NCBI GenBank assembly: GCA_963754045.1
Contig: CAVWEN010000003.1
Span: 62,001 to 126,000 of the forward strand
Source: JALZKA01 sp963754045
Lineage (GTDB): Bacteria; Actinomycetota; Thermoleophilia; Solirubrobacterales; 70-9
DNA: 64,000 nucleotides
Reading direction: 5' to 3'
Below the pieces are notes generated by a model. The model saw only the letters and a program-made list of their open reading frames with translations, did not search any database and was not told the origin of the DNA. A program made the position numbers and the translations under genes. Positions 16,949-25,767 of the stretch are shown here, one piece after another. How positions within the stretch are numbered: position 1 is the first letter of the stretch; each line of letters opens with the position of its first letter.

Positions 16949-17572
16949 TTAGTCGTGGGGCGGCAACTGCGCGGGCGCGCCGGTGCGCATGCCGTCGAGT
17001 ACCAGTGCGAGGAAGCGGCGCCACGCGTCGTCGCCGATGAAGGGCGCGGGGTGGCTGGTGGTCGTGCCGATGCCGCACATCACCATGGGAACGTCCTCGG
17101 CGACGACATCGGGGCGGATCGACCCGGCCTCCTGGGCGCGCGTTAGGACCTGCCGGGTCAGCTCGAGCAGACCTGATCGCTCGGCCGCCGCCGCCATCAC
17201 CTCGCCGCGGTCTCGCATCACCTCCGACAGCGCGCGGTCACCGGCTTGAAGCTCGCCACCGCGGTAGAGGAGTCGCTCAAACTCCGCACCGGGGTCGCCG
17301 TCGGCGCCGAGTGCGTCGCGGGCGAACTCGGCGAGCCGTTCGAAGCGCTCTTCGGCGAGCGCGACGACGAGGTCGTCCTTGGTGGGGAAGTGGCGGTACA
17401 CGGTCCCGACGCCGACTCCAGCCGCGCGCGCGATCTCGTCCATCTGGGCTTCGAGGCCGTCGCGGGCCATCGCCTCGCGCGCTCCCTCGATCACCGCGAC
17501 GCGGTTGCGCACCGCATCGGCGCGGGGCTGACGAGCGAGCGCAGAGGAGGAGTCCTTGACGGCGGAAGCCAT
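16949..17572 (-). CDS. TetR family regulator of the adjacent MFS transporter
   Basis: A 207-residue TetR protein. The DNA-binding segment is at about residues 28-72 (MDEIARAAGVGVGTVYRHFP), followed by a divergent C-terminal ligand domain of the type found with drug or solvent efflux pumps. It is transcribed away from the MFS gene with only 58 bases between starts, the classic arrangement for local repression. The gap contains tandem AACCGG motifs that may be its operator. The effector is not predictable from sequence. Confidence 0.9.
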   Translation of the reverse strand: MASAVKDSSSALARQPRADAVRNRVAVIEGAREAMARDGLEAQMDEIARAAGVGVGTVYRHFPTKDDLVVALAEERFERLAEFARDALGADGDPGAEFERLLYRGGELQAGDRALSEVMRDRGEVMAAAAERSGLLELTRQVLTRAQEAGSIRPDVVAEDVPMVMCGIGTTTSHPAPFIGDDAWRRFLALVLDGMRTGAPAQLPPHD

Positions 17573-17584
17573 GCGCTAGATTCT

Positions 17585-17600
17585 AACCGGAACCGGAGTT
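17585..17600. promoter_or_regulatory. Candidate TetR operator with tandem AACCGG
   Basis: Two abutting AACCGG hexamers (17585-17590, 17591-17596) followed by AGTT, giving an imperfect inverted repeat AACCGG-AGTT. It lies midway in the divergent TetR/MFS gap. Assignment rests on position and symmetry only. Confidence 0.35.
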
Positions 17601-17630
17601 CATTTTCCACTTACGGGAGGACGCGACCGC

Positions 17631-19106
17631 ATGACCGACGCCGAGGAGTACCGAGACAAGCGCTGGATCGCGCTGGCCCTGCTCTGCATGGCGCAGTTCA
17701 TCGTCGTCCTCGACGCATCGATCGTCAACGTCGCGCTGCCGACGATCGGCTCGGAGTTGAGCTTTTCCGACGACAGCCTCTCCTGGGTCATTAATGCCTA
17801 CGTCCTCACCTTTGGCGGCTTCCTGCTGCTCGGCGGCCGCCTCGCCGACCTGCTCGGACGACGGCGAATCTTCATGGTCGGGCTGATGCTCTTCTCGGCG
17901 GCCTGCCTCGTGGCCGGCTTCGCGCAGTCGGACGCAGTGTTGGTTACCGCCCGCGCCGTGCAAGGACTTGGCGCCGCGATGCTCAGTCCGGCGGCACTCT
18001 CGATCATCACAACGACCTTCTCCGACGGGGCTGAGCGCAACAAGGCATTGGGCGCATGGGGAGCGGTCGCCGGCTCCGGCGGCGCTGCTGGTGTGCTGCT
18101 CGGCGGCGTGCTCACGGAGTACGCGGGTTGGGAGTGGGTGTTCTGGGCGCTCGTCCCGGTGCCGCTGATCGTTGCCTTCCTCTCGCCACGGCTCGTACTC
18201 GAGAGTCGCGACGAGAGCGTCAACCGCACCTTCGACATTCCCGGCGCCCTCACCGTCACAGCCGGGCTCTCCGTTCTCGTCTACGCGCTCGTCGAGACGC
18301 CCGATGTCGGCTGGGGATCCGGACAGACACTGGGCCTGCTGGCTCTCTCGCTCGGCTTGCTCGCGTCGTTCGTCGCGGTCGAGTCCCGCTCCGGCAAGCC
18401 ACTCGTGCCGTTCTCGATATTCCGCCTGCGAACGCTCACGGGCGCGAACGTCACCGGGGTTTTGACCGGCGCCTCGCTGTTTTCCATGTTCTTCTTCATC
18501 TCGCTGTACATGCAGAACGTGCTCGGCTTCAGCGCGATCAAGACGGGGCTGGCGTACGTGCCACTTTCGGTGGCGATCATCCTCTCGGCGGGGATCGCGT
18601 CGGTGTTGGTGACAAGGGTCGGCTTCAAGCCCGTTCTCGCCGCAGGGTTCGTGTTCGTGGCCGGCGGGCTGTTCTGGTTCAGCCAGATCTCGGTGGACGG
18701 CAGCTTCGTCGCCGACGTGCTCGGACCGTCGCTGCTCGCCGCGGTCGGGCTCGGCTTCTCGTTTGTGCCCCAGACGATCGCCGCGGTGATCGGAGTACGC
18801 GACGACGACGCGGGGCTCGCCTCCGGGCTGATCAACACCTCCCAGCAGGTTGGCGGCGCGCTTGGTCTCGCGATCCTCTCCTCGATCGCGTTCTCGCGGA
18901 TCGGGGAGCTCGCAACGGAGGGCACCACCGGCCCCGCGGCGCTTGCCGAGGGCTACTCGGACGCGTTCCTGGTGGGTTCGCTCATCGCCCTGTTGGGGCT
19001 GGTCGCCACCCTCGCGCTGATTCGCGGAGCTGATAGCAAGGCGCACACGGAGATCGGCGACGGCAGGCCAGGCGAAGCGGCGCCCATGACCGACCAGGGC
19101 GTATAA
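17631..19106 (+). CDS. MFS multidrug transporter, DHA2 (EmrB/QacA) family
   Basis: A 491-residue protein with about 14 membrane helices, the size and layout of drug:H+ antiporter family 2. Typical motifs are VLDASIVNVALPTIG in helix 1, GGRLADLLGRRR in the loop after helix 2 (motif A), and QGLGAAMLSPAALSII (motif B/C region). ATG 17631 is preceded by GGGAGG at 17615-17620. It is divergent from its likely TetR repressor and ends 12 bases before the subtilisin gene. It is expected to export hydrophobic toxic compounds. The substrate is unknown. Confidence 0.92.
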   Translation: MTDAEEYRDKRWIALALLCMAQFIVVLDASIVNVALPTIGSELSFSDDSLSWVINAYVLTFGGFLLLGGRLADLLGRRRIFMVGLMLFSAACLVAGFAQSDAVLVTARAVQGLGAAMLSPAALSIITTTFSDGAERNKALGAWGAVAGSGGAAGVLLGGVLTEYAGWEWVFWALVPVPLIVAFLSPRLVLESRDESVNRTFDIPGALTVTAGLSVLVYALVETPDVGWGSGQTLGLLALSLGLLASFVAVESRSGKPLVPFSIFRLRTLTGANVTGVLTGASLFSMFFFISLYMQNVLGFSAIKTGLAYVPLSVAIILSAGIASVLVTRVGFKPVLAAGFVFVAGGLFWFSQISVDGSFVADVLGPSLLAAVGLGFSFVPQTIAAVIGVRDDDAGLASGLINTSQQVGGALGLAILSSIAFSRIGELATEGTTGPAALAEGYSDAFLVGSLIALLGLVATLALIRGADSKAHTEIGDGRPGEAAPMTDQGV

Positions 19107-19118
19107 ACTGGCCCTCGG

Positions 19119-22100
19119 ATGGGGGGCTGTCCTGATCGATCGAGTACCGGTGCGCGACGCGTAGCGTCGGCGGCGATCCTCCTCGCGACCGCTTTGGTCG
19201 TGGGTGGCGTCGGCGCCGGTACCTCGGTGGGACAGGATGCGGGCGGCGTCGCGACGTCGGACGGCCGCTTTGTTCCTGGCGAGGTCATCGTCCGCTACGA
19301 GCCGCGCACGTCCGAGCGCACCCGGGGCGACCTCGTCGAGAGGGTCGGGGCCGAGGTCGAGCGCGATCTGTTGCTACCACGCGCCGAACTCCTCGACCTC
19401 GATCGCGGCGTCACGGTCGACGAGGCGGTCGCCGAGCTGCGATCCGACCCCGACGTCGCCTACGCGGAGCCGAACTACCTCCTCGAGCTCGAGGCGGTGC
19501 CGGACGACGCCAACTTCGGGACCCAGTACGCCTTGAACAACACGGGACAGATGGTGAACGGGACGACGGGGACCGCGGATGCCGACATCGACGCGGTCGA
19601 GGCGTGGGACATGATGAGCGGTAGCCCGAATGTCGTGGTAGCCATCCTCGACTCCGGCATCGCGATCGATCACCCCGACCTGGCGGCGAACGCCTGGGCG
19701 AACCCGGGCGAGACCCAGAACGGCCTCGACGATGACGCCAACGGGCGGGTCGACGACATCAACGGTTTCGACTTCGTCGACAACGATTCCGACCCCACCG
19801 ACCTGAACAGCCACGGGACCCATGTGGCGGGCATCGCCGCCGCCGTCGGGAACAACTCGATCGGCATCTCGGGGGTGACGCAAAATGCCGACCTGATGGC
19901 GGTGCGGGTCTGCGCGATTCTCGGCGGCTGTCCCGCCGCGAACATCGCCGACGGCTTCCTCTATGCGGCCGACGAGGGGGCGGACGTGGTCAACGGCTCC
20001 TTCGGTTCCCCCAGTTTTGTCAACGCCGTCAACGACGCGATCGCCGCCCGGCCGAACACCCAATACGTGTTTGCCTCGGGCAACGGCGGCGCCGACAACA
20101 TTGGCGACGACCTCGACGCAACGCCGCAGTACCCGTGCGACTACGACCAGGCCAACATCATCTGCGTCGGCAGCTCCGACAACGACGATCAGCCGGCCGC
20201 ATCCTCCAACTTCGGGCAGACCTCGGTCGACCTCTTTGCGCCCGGTGTGAATGTGCTGGCGACGGATCCCTACGACCGTGTGTTCAGTCCGGATTTTGAG
20301 TCGGGCTTCCAGGGATTTGTCGCAGCGCCGCCAGGAAGCTGGGGGCTGGAGGACATCGATCCGGGTCCCGGCACCGACCGGGCGCTGAGTGACTCGCCCG
20401 GCGGGGATTACGGCAACAACGAGAACGATTCGGTCATCTCGCCGCAGCGGAACCTCGCCGGCCGCTCGAACTGCTCGGTTGCCTTTAATGCATCAATCGC
20501 GACTGAGGCGGGCGCGGACTTCCTGATCGTCGAGACCAGCACCGACGGCACGAACTGGACCCAGGTCAGCTCGCGCTCAGGAACCATTGCTCGTCGTGAC
20601 TTCCTCGATCAGACGCCTTTGCTCGACGGCTCCTCGACGGCGCAGTTCCGTTTCCGCCTGGTAACGAACGGGGCCAACACCGCGGCAGGGGTGTGGATTA
20701 CCGAGGCGCAACTTCGCTGCCGCTCGCTCGACTACCGCTTCAAGAGCGGCACCTCGATGGCATCGCCGGCGGTCGCCGGTGCCGCTGCGCTGCTGCTCGG
20801 AGCCGCACCGAGCTTGACCGTTGCGCAACTTCGAACCGCGATCCTGAGCACAGTCGATACGCCCGCCGCGCTGAACAATCTGAGTGCCAGCGACGGGCGC
20901 CTCAACTTGGAGCGGGCAGTCCGCTCGGTTGCAACCCCCGAAACGACCATTACGAGCGGTCCTAGCGGATCCACCAACGGCGTGACGAACGACAACACCC
21001 CGAGCTTCACGTTTACCTCGACGGCGGATCCGAATGCGACCTACGAATGCGGGGTGGACGAAGAGGTGCTCGCCGCGTGCAGCGGGCCGGGGGCCTCGCA
21101 CACGACCGGCACGCTGGCCGACGGCCACCACACCTTCGCCGTCCGCTCGACCTCCACGGCCTCGGGCCGGACCGACCCGTCGCCGGCCCTCCGCGGGTTT
21201 GACGTGGACACGCAGCCGCCACAGGTCACGATCGACAGTGGCCCGCCCGAGCCCACGAACGACACGACGCCGACCTTTACCTTCTCCTCGAACGAGGACC
21301 CCGACGTCGACTACCTGTGCGGGGTCGATACGCCCACGCCAACCGAGTCGTGCAGCGGCCCTGGGCAATCGCACACGACGGCCGAGCTTTCGCCCGGTCC
21401 GCACACGTTCTACGTGACCGGGACCGACGAGGCGACGAACTCGGCGACCGCTTCGCGGGCCTTCACGATCGACACCGCCGCACCAAGCACGACGATCGAT
21501 TCCGGGCCGGACGATCCCACCAACGACGACACCCCGAGCTTTACCTTCTCGGCCGACGAGGCGGGTGCGACGTTCGCATGCTCGATCGACGGCGAGCCCT
21601 TCCTGCCGTGCAACCAGCCGCCTAATGCGCACACGGCCGCGGCGCTGCCCGATGGCTCGCACACCTTCGCGGTTCAGGCGACCGACGCCGCAGGCAACAC
21701 GGGACCTCCCGCATCGCTTGCGTTCACGGTGGACACGATTCCCCCTCAGACCGTTTTGACCAACACACCCGGCGGGCGGACGACGGACAGAACGCCGAGG
21801 TTCGACTTCAAGACAATCGACGCGAGCGCGGTGACCACCGATTGCAGGCTCGACAGCGGCGGTGCAGAGCCCTGCTCCTCGCCGCTGGTGCTCGGTCCCC
21901 TCGGGGCCGGGGACTACCGGCTGCGCGTGCTCGCCGTCGACGCAGCCGGAAACGTCGAGGTTGATCCGGCTGAGCGCCGGTTCGAGGTCGTCGTTGGCGG
22001 CGCTGGCGAGGTTGACGACAGCTTCGGGACCGGCGGTTCGCTTCCCTTCACCGGTTTGTTGGTCGGAGCGCTCGCTTTGATCGGGGCCGGCCTGCTGGTC

Positions 22101-22505
22101 AGCGGTGGCGGCCTGCAGCGCGCCGCGGGAATTTTCCGCCGCCGCGGCGATACGGCCGAGCCACCCCCATCCGGCCTGCAGAGCCCAGGTCGGCCGCGGC
22201 ATCCTGAGGGCGCCTGGCTCGAGCCCGAGCTCGGGCCACACGGCGAGCTGCCCGACTACTTCGTGGCGGCATGTCTGCTGCGCGCTCGCCGCGAGCTCGG
22301 CGACGGGATGACGCGCGCCGCCTACGGACGCTGGCGCGAGCGCACGGCGGCTGGCCACGTCGGTGGCCGCTCACCGGCGTCGGCTGCCGTTCTGACGGCG
22401 CGTTTCGGTGGATGGGGCGAGGCACTCGAAGCCGCGGCTGATGCCGGTGAGCATCCCGACGCGACCCGGCGCCTGGTCCGGTTCCTGGCCGCCGAGCGCG
22501 GATAA
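19119..22505 (+). CDS. Giant membrane-anchored subtilisin (S8) with Ig-like repeats and a cytosolic DNA-binding-like tail
   Basis: 1128 residues. Signal peptide to about 35; a fervidolysin-like propeptide at about 50-125 (FVPGEVIVRY); an S8 domain with Asp178 (AILDSG), His232 (SHGTHVAG), Asn322 and Ser546 (GTSMASP). A jelly-roll-like insert of about 160 residues (about 385-540) splits the catalytic domain between FAPG and GTSMASP. Four Ig-like repeats follow (about 607-960, each with TIDSGP...T-PTFTF and paired cysteines). Then come LPFTG (975-979), a membrane helix (980-1002) and RRR. The tail, about 1010-1128, is unlike a sorting signal and contains AYGRWRERTA...RSPASAAVLTARFGGWGEAL, resembling homing-endonuclease-associated HNH_repeat modules. 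This architecture is unusual for S8 proteases. Confidence 0.9.
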   Translation: MGGCPDRSSTGARRVASAAILLATALVVGGVGAGTSVGQDAGGVATSDGRFVPGEVIVRYEPRTSERTRGDLVERVGAEVERDLLLPRAELLDLDRGVTVDEAVAELRSDPDVAYAEPNYLLELEAVPDDANFGTQYALNNTGQMVNGTTGTADADIDAVEAWDMMSGSPNVVVAILDSGIAIDHPDLAANAWANPGETQNGLDDDANGRVDDINGFDFVDNDSDPTDLNSHGTHVAGIAAAVGNNSIGISGVTQNADLMAVRVCAILGGCPAANIADGFLYAADEGADVVNGSFGSPSFVNAVNDAIAARPNTQYVFASGNGGADNIGDDLDATPQYPCDYDQANIICVGSSDNDDQPAASSNFGQTSVDLFAPGVNVLATDPYDRVFSPDFESGFQGFVAAPPGSWGLEDIDPGPGTDRALSDSPGGDYGNNENDSVISPQRNLAGRSNCSVAFNASIATEAGADFLIVETSTDGTNWTQVSSRSGTIARRDFLDQTPLLDGSSTAQFRFRLVTNGANTAAGVWITEAQLRCRSLDYRFKSGTSMASPAVAGAAALLLGAAPSLTVAQLRTAILSTVDTPAALNNLSASDGRLNLERAVRSVATPETTITSGPSGSTNGVTNDNTPSFTFTSTADPNATYECGVDEEVLAACSGPGASHTTGTLADGHHTFAVRSTSTASGRTDPSPALRGFDVDTQPPQVTIDSGPPEPTNDTTPTFTFSSNEDPDVDYLCGVDTPTPTESCSGPGQSHTTAELSPGPHTFYVTGTDEATNSATASRAFTIDTAAPSTTIDSGPDDPTNDDTPSFTFSADEAGATFACSIDGEPFLPCNQPPNAHTAAALPDGSHTFAVQATDAAGNTGPPASLAFTVDTIPPQTVLTNTPGGRTTDRTPRFDFKTIDASAVTTDCRLDSGGAEPCSSPLVLGPLGAGDYRLRVLAVDAAGNVEVDPAERRFEVVVGGAGEVDDSFGTGGSLPFTGLLVGALALIGAGLLVSGGGLQRAAGIFRRRGDTAEPPPSGLQSPGRPRHPEGAWLEPELGPHGELPDYFVAACLLRARRELGDGMTRAAYGRWRERTAAGHVGGRSPASAAVLTARFGGWGEALEAAADAGEHPDATRRLVRFLAAERG

Positions 22506-22517
22506 CCTCCGCGCCCC

Positions 22518-23732
22518 TTGCCGCCCGCCTCAGACGCCCTGTCCCTCCCGGTTCCCGCCGACGCCACCCTGCGGGAGGTGGTTGGCACCCTCGCGGCAAT
22601 CCCGGACCGGGGGCCGTGCACCCCGGGAGAGCGTGAGGCGGCAGAGTGGATCGCAACCCGGCTGACCGCGGCCGGCGCCGAGGATGCCGTGGTCGAGGAT
22701 GCTCCGAGCTGGGGCACGTTCCCCCCACTGGTTACGAGCCTCTGCCTCCTCGGAGCGGCCGGGGCCGTGCTGACCGGGCGCGGCCATCGCGTCTTCGGAG
22801 GGCTTGCGTCGGCGACGGCCCTCGCGGGCCTGGCCGAGGAGATTCAAAACGGCCCGCGAATCATCCGTCGTGCCGTTCGCACCGAGCGCAAGACCGCCAA
22901 CGTCTTCGCCAAGGCCGGTGACTCGGCCGCCGAGCGCACCCTCGTCGTTCTCGCCCACCACGACGCTGCCCAGACCGGCCTGATGTTCGACCAGACCGCG
23001 GTCGCCGCCTTCCACGAGCGCTTCCCCGAGGTGATCCCCCACATCAAGACCCAGCCTCCGCAGTGGTTCGGGACCCTGGCCGGTCCGCTGCTCGGAATTG
23101 TCGCCGCGGTGACCGGCCGCGGGTCGACAGGCGCCGCAACCGGGCTCGGGCTCGCCAGCGCCGCCGTGATCGGCGATATGTGGCGCTCCGAGATCGTGCC
23201 CGGCGCCAACGACAACCTGAGCGCCGTCGCCTGCTTGGTGAGCCTGGCCGAGATGCTGCGCGAGCGCCCGGTGCAGGGGCTTCGCGTCTGGCTCGTGTCC
23301 GCCGGGGCAGAGGAAACGCTCCAGGATGGAATCCGGGGCTTCTTTGCCGCCCACGCCGATGAGCTCGACCGGGACAAGACCGACGTCTTGTGCATCGACA
23401 CCGTCGGGTCTCCGCGCCTGGTTTTGCTCGAAGGGGAGGGGCCGATCTGGATGGAGCACTACGACGAGGGGCTGCGCGGGACGCTGGCCGACCTCGGCGA
23501 GCGCCACGGCCTCGCGCTCGAACGTGGCTTTCGTGCCCGAGCCTCGACCGACGCGGTGACCGCGATGCGCTACGGCTACCGCACCGCGAACCTCACCTCG
23601 GTCAACGACTACCACTACCTCTCGAACTACCACCTGCCCACGGACACGGCCGAGAACGTGGACTACTCCACGGTTGCCGAGGCCACCCGGACCGCGTACG
23701 CCCTGGCGGCAGAGCTGGCCGAAGCCGCGTAG
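22518..23732 (+). CDS. M28 family zinc aminopeptidase-like protein with membrane segments
   Basis: A 404-residue protein from TTG 22518, 12 bases after the subtilisin stop. The metal-binding pattern of M28 peptidases is present: VVLAHHDA (His and Asp), GANDNLSAVA (Asp), GAEETLQDG (Glu pair) and NYHLPTDT (His). There are two hydrophobic stretches at about 70-105 and 180-215, the second next to a glycine-rich segment inside the catalytic region, so it may be membrane-bound. Its position next to the membrane subtilisin suggests that the pair processes peptides at the cell surface. The orientation of the active site is not determined. Confidence 0.85.
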   Translation: MPPASDALSLPVPADATLREVVGTLAAIPDRGPCTPGEREAAEWIATRLTAAGAEDAVVEDAPSWGTFPPLVTSLCLLGAAGAVLTGRGHRVFGGLASATALAGLAEEIQNGPRIIRRAVRTERKTANVFAKAGDSAAERTLVVLAHHDAAQTGLMFDQTAVAAFHERFPEVIPHIKTQPPQWFGTLAGPLLGIVAAVTGRGSTGAATGLGLASAAVIGDMWRSEIVPGANDNLSAVACLVSLAEMLRERPVQGLRVWLVSAGAEETLQDGIRGFFAAHADELDRDKTDVLCIDTVGSPRLVLLEGEGPIWMEHYDEGLRGTLADLGERHGLALERGFRARASTDAVTAMRYGYRTANLTSVNDYHYLSNYHLPTDTAENVDYSTVAEATRTAYALAAELAEAA

Positions 23733-23774
23733 GACACCCACGGCCCCCGCTCCGGCGTGGGGATGCGGGTCCCG

Positions 23775-25049
23775 CTATACGATCTTCATCCCGGAGATGG
23801 CGCGAGAGATCACGAGCCGCTGGATCTCCGCCGTGCCCTCGAAGATGTCGTAGATCTTCGCGTCACGGTGCATCCGCTCCACCGGGAACTCCCGCGTGTA
23901 GCCGTTGCCGCCGAGAATCTGCATGGCACGTTCGGTCACCCAGACGGCGACCTCGCCGGCCTTCAGCTTCGACATCGAGCCCTCGGCGTTGCGGAACGTC
24001 TGGCCCGACTTGCCCATCCAGGAGGCGCGCCAGACCAGCAGGCGGGCGGCGTCGATCTCGAGCTTCATGTTCGCCAGCGTGAACGCGATCGCCTGGTTCT
24101 CGATGATCGGTCGGCCAAACTGCTCGCGCTCCTTGGCGTAGTCGAGCGCGACCTCGTAGGCGCCGCGGGCGATGCCCACCGCCTGCGAGCCGACGATCGG
24201 CCGGGTCGACTCGAACGTCTGCATCGCTGCCTGGGACTTGCTCTTCTTGCCCTCGCGGACGCGGGCGAGGCGCTCGTCGAGCTTCTCCTTGCCACCGAGC
24301 AGGCATGCACCCGGGATCCGGCAATCGTCGAGGTGAACGTCGGCGGTGTGCGAAGCCCGCAGACCGTGTTTTTTGACCTTGGCACCCTGCTCGCAGCCCT
24401 TCGTCCCGGGCGGGATGATAAATGCGGCGTGGCCGCGCGAGCCGAGCTCGCGGTCGACGGACGCGATGATCACGTGGACATCGGCGATACCGCCGTTGGT
24501 GGCCCATGCCTTCTGGCCGTTCAGAACCCACTCGTCGCTGGATTCGTCGTACTTGGCGACCGTGCGAACGGCCGATACGTCGGAGCCTGCGTCGGGCTCG
24601 GACGCGCAGAAAGCGGCGACTTTCGGGTCGTCCTCGCTGCCGTAGCACTGGGGGACCCACTCGCCCATCTGCTCGGGCGTGCCCTGTCCAAAGATCGCGG
24701 CGACGGCGAGGCCGGTGCCCTGGATCGCCATGCCGATGCCTGCGTCGCCCCAGAAAAGCTCCTCGTTGGCGATCGGCATCATCAGGCCGGATGGGTCGGC
24801 GAAGAACTGCGCCATCGCTTCGAAGCCGTAGAGCCCGATCTTCGCGGCCTCCTGGATCACCGGCCATGGCGTCTCCTCGCGCTCGTCCCATTCGTGGGCG
24901 GCGGGACGGACCACGTTCTCGGCGAAGCCGTGGACCCAGTCGCGGATGTCCTGCTGGTCCTGCGAGAGCTCCAGCGAGAACGGCGGCGTCTCGTCGGTGG
25001 TAATCGCGGCCTCGACCTGGGAAGCGTCTGGGGCGGTTGCAGTGGTCAT
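23775..25049 (-). CDS. Acyl-CoA dehydrogenase
   Basis: A 424-residue flavoprotein of the acyl-CoA dehydrogenase family, with normal length. Visible blocks are CASEPDAGSDVSAV (FAD/substrate loop), WVLNGQKAWATNGG, REQFGRPI, the C-terminal QILGGNGYTREFPVERMHRD, and YDIFEGTAEIQRL, whose glutamate is the catalytic base in most members. It introduces a double bond in an acyl-CoA with electrons to ETF. It is divergent from a TetR gene with a paired palindromic operator, so expression is probably induced by an acyl-CoA ligand. Chain length cannot be predicted. Confidence 0.93.
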   Translation of the reverse strand: MTTATAPDASQVEAAITTDETPPFSLELSQDQQDIRDWVHGFAENVVRPAAHEWDEREETPWPVIQEAAKIGLYGFEAMAQFFADPSGLMMPIANEELFWGDAGIGMAIQGTGLAVAAIFGQGTPEQMGEWVPQCYGSEDDPKVAAFCASEPDAGSDVSAVRTVAKYDESSDEWVLNGQKAWATNGGIADVHVIIASVDRELGSRGHAAFIIPPGTKGCEQGAKVKKHGLRASHTADVHLDDCRIPGACLLGGKEKLDERLARVREGKKSKSQAAMQTFESTRPIVGSQAVGIARGAYEVALDYAKEREQFGRPIIENQAIAFTLANMKLEIDAARLLVWRASWMGKSGQTFRNAEGSMSKLKAGEVAVWVTERAMQILGGNGYTREFPVERMHRDAKIYDIFEGTAEIQRLVISRAISGMKIV

Positions 25050-25085
25050 GGGAAGTGGGGTCTCCGTTTCAACGCTGGTTGATAA

Positions 25086-25118
25086 CTACTAGCGGTAGGA
25101 AAATGCTACCATAAGTAG
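25086..25118. promoter_or_regulatory. Double CTAC-N5-GTAG operator in the divergent acyl-CoA dehydrogenase/TetR gap
   Basis: Two identical-format palindromes, CTAC-N5-GTAG at 25086-25098 and at 25106-25118, start exactly 20 bases apart (two helical turns). The inner half-sites also pair as GGTAG/CTACC (25094-25110). The second site runs up to the ATG at 25121. Binding by the adjacent TetR protein would repress both genes. The assignment is positional. Confidence 0.5.
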
Positions 25119-25120
25119 GA

Positions 25121-25759
25121 ATGACCGTGTCAGCACCTCGTAAGCGGGCCGCGCATCTGGGCCCGGAGCGCCGCCGCCCGCTGGTCCTCGACGCCGCCTA
25201 TCGACTCTTCCTCGAGCACGGCTTCGAGGGGACCTCGATGGACTCGATCGCCGCGGCCGCAGGTGTCTCCAAGCCCGTCGTCTACGACTGCTTCGCCTCC
25301 AAGGACGAGCTCTTCACGGCCATGCTCGACCGCGAGGAGGAGCGCATTCTCGAGGAGACGCGAGCGGCGCTGCTCACGACCGGCGGTTCGTCGGACCCCG
25401 AGGGCACGCTGATCCGCGGCTTCGAAGCGTTCCTCCAGGCTGCCGCCGACTCGCCTGAGATCTACCGCGTCGTCTTCCTTGGTGAGGGCGGGGGCAACCA
25501 GGCCGTCGCCGCGCGGATCGCGGACGGGCTCGAGCGCCAGGCTCAGACCGCAGCGACCATCGCCCGCAGCTGGGTCGAGCGCTTCTCCGACGCAACCGGA
25601 AACGAGGCCGAGGCCGCGGCCGAGCTGCTCGGGCAGATGATCGTGGGTGTGGCCCAGGTCGGCGCGCGAACGATGTTGGGAGACCCCGGGCGCTGGACAC
25701 CCGCCACGCTCGCCGAGAAGCTCGGCCGCATGGTCTGGGCCGCCCGCGCCGCGATCTAG
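25121..25759 (+). CDS. TetR family regulator, probably of acyl-CoA metabolism
   Basis: 212 residues. HTH region at about 22-66: YRLFLEHGFEGTSMDSIAAA followed by GVSKPVVYDCFASKDELF, then a helical ligand domain. It lies 71 bases from, and divergent to, the acyl-CoA dehydrogenase gene. ATG 25121 directly abuts GTAGGA with no spacing; GTG 25127, two codons on, would place that Shine-Dalgarno at a normal distance and may be the real start, unless the mRNA is leaderless. Regulation is likely autogenous through the double palindrome that ends just before the start. Confidence 0.9.
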   Translation: MTVSAPRKRAAHLGPERRRPLVLDAAYRLFLEHGFEGTSMDSIAAAAGVSKPVVYDCFASKDELFTAMLDREEERILEETRAALLTTGGSSDPEGTLIRGFEAFLQAAADSPEIYRVVFLGEGGGNQAVAARIADGLERQAQTAATIARSWVERFSDATGNEAEAAAELLGQMIVGVAQVGARTMLGDPGRWTPATLAEKLGRMVWAARAAI

Positions 25760-25767
25760 GCCCGGAG

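Noticed and set aside
17583..19046. A 487-residue minus-strand frame opposite the MFS transporter
   Set aside because: It is rich in Glu/Arg/Gln/His, the usual complement of a membrane protein gene, and would run through the TetR/MFS promoter gap.
21999..22130. Simple sortase anchoring of the subtilisin by LPFTG
   Set aside because: About 120 residues follow the membrane helix, unlike a sorting signal, and no sortase gene is in the window. The motif may be coincidental.
20577..22358. A 593-residue open frame on the minus strand under the subtilisin gene
   Set aside because: It mirrors the codon pattern of the Ig-like repeats on the other strand and has a composition of Arg/Gly/Val shadow frames with no domain.
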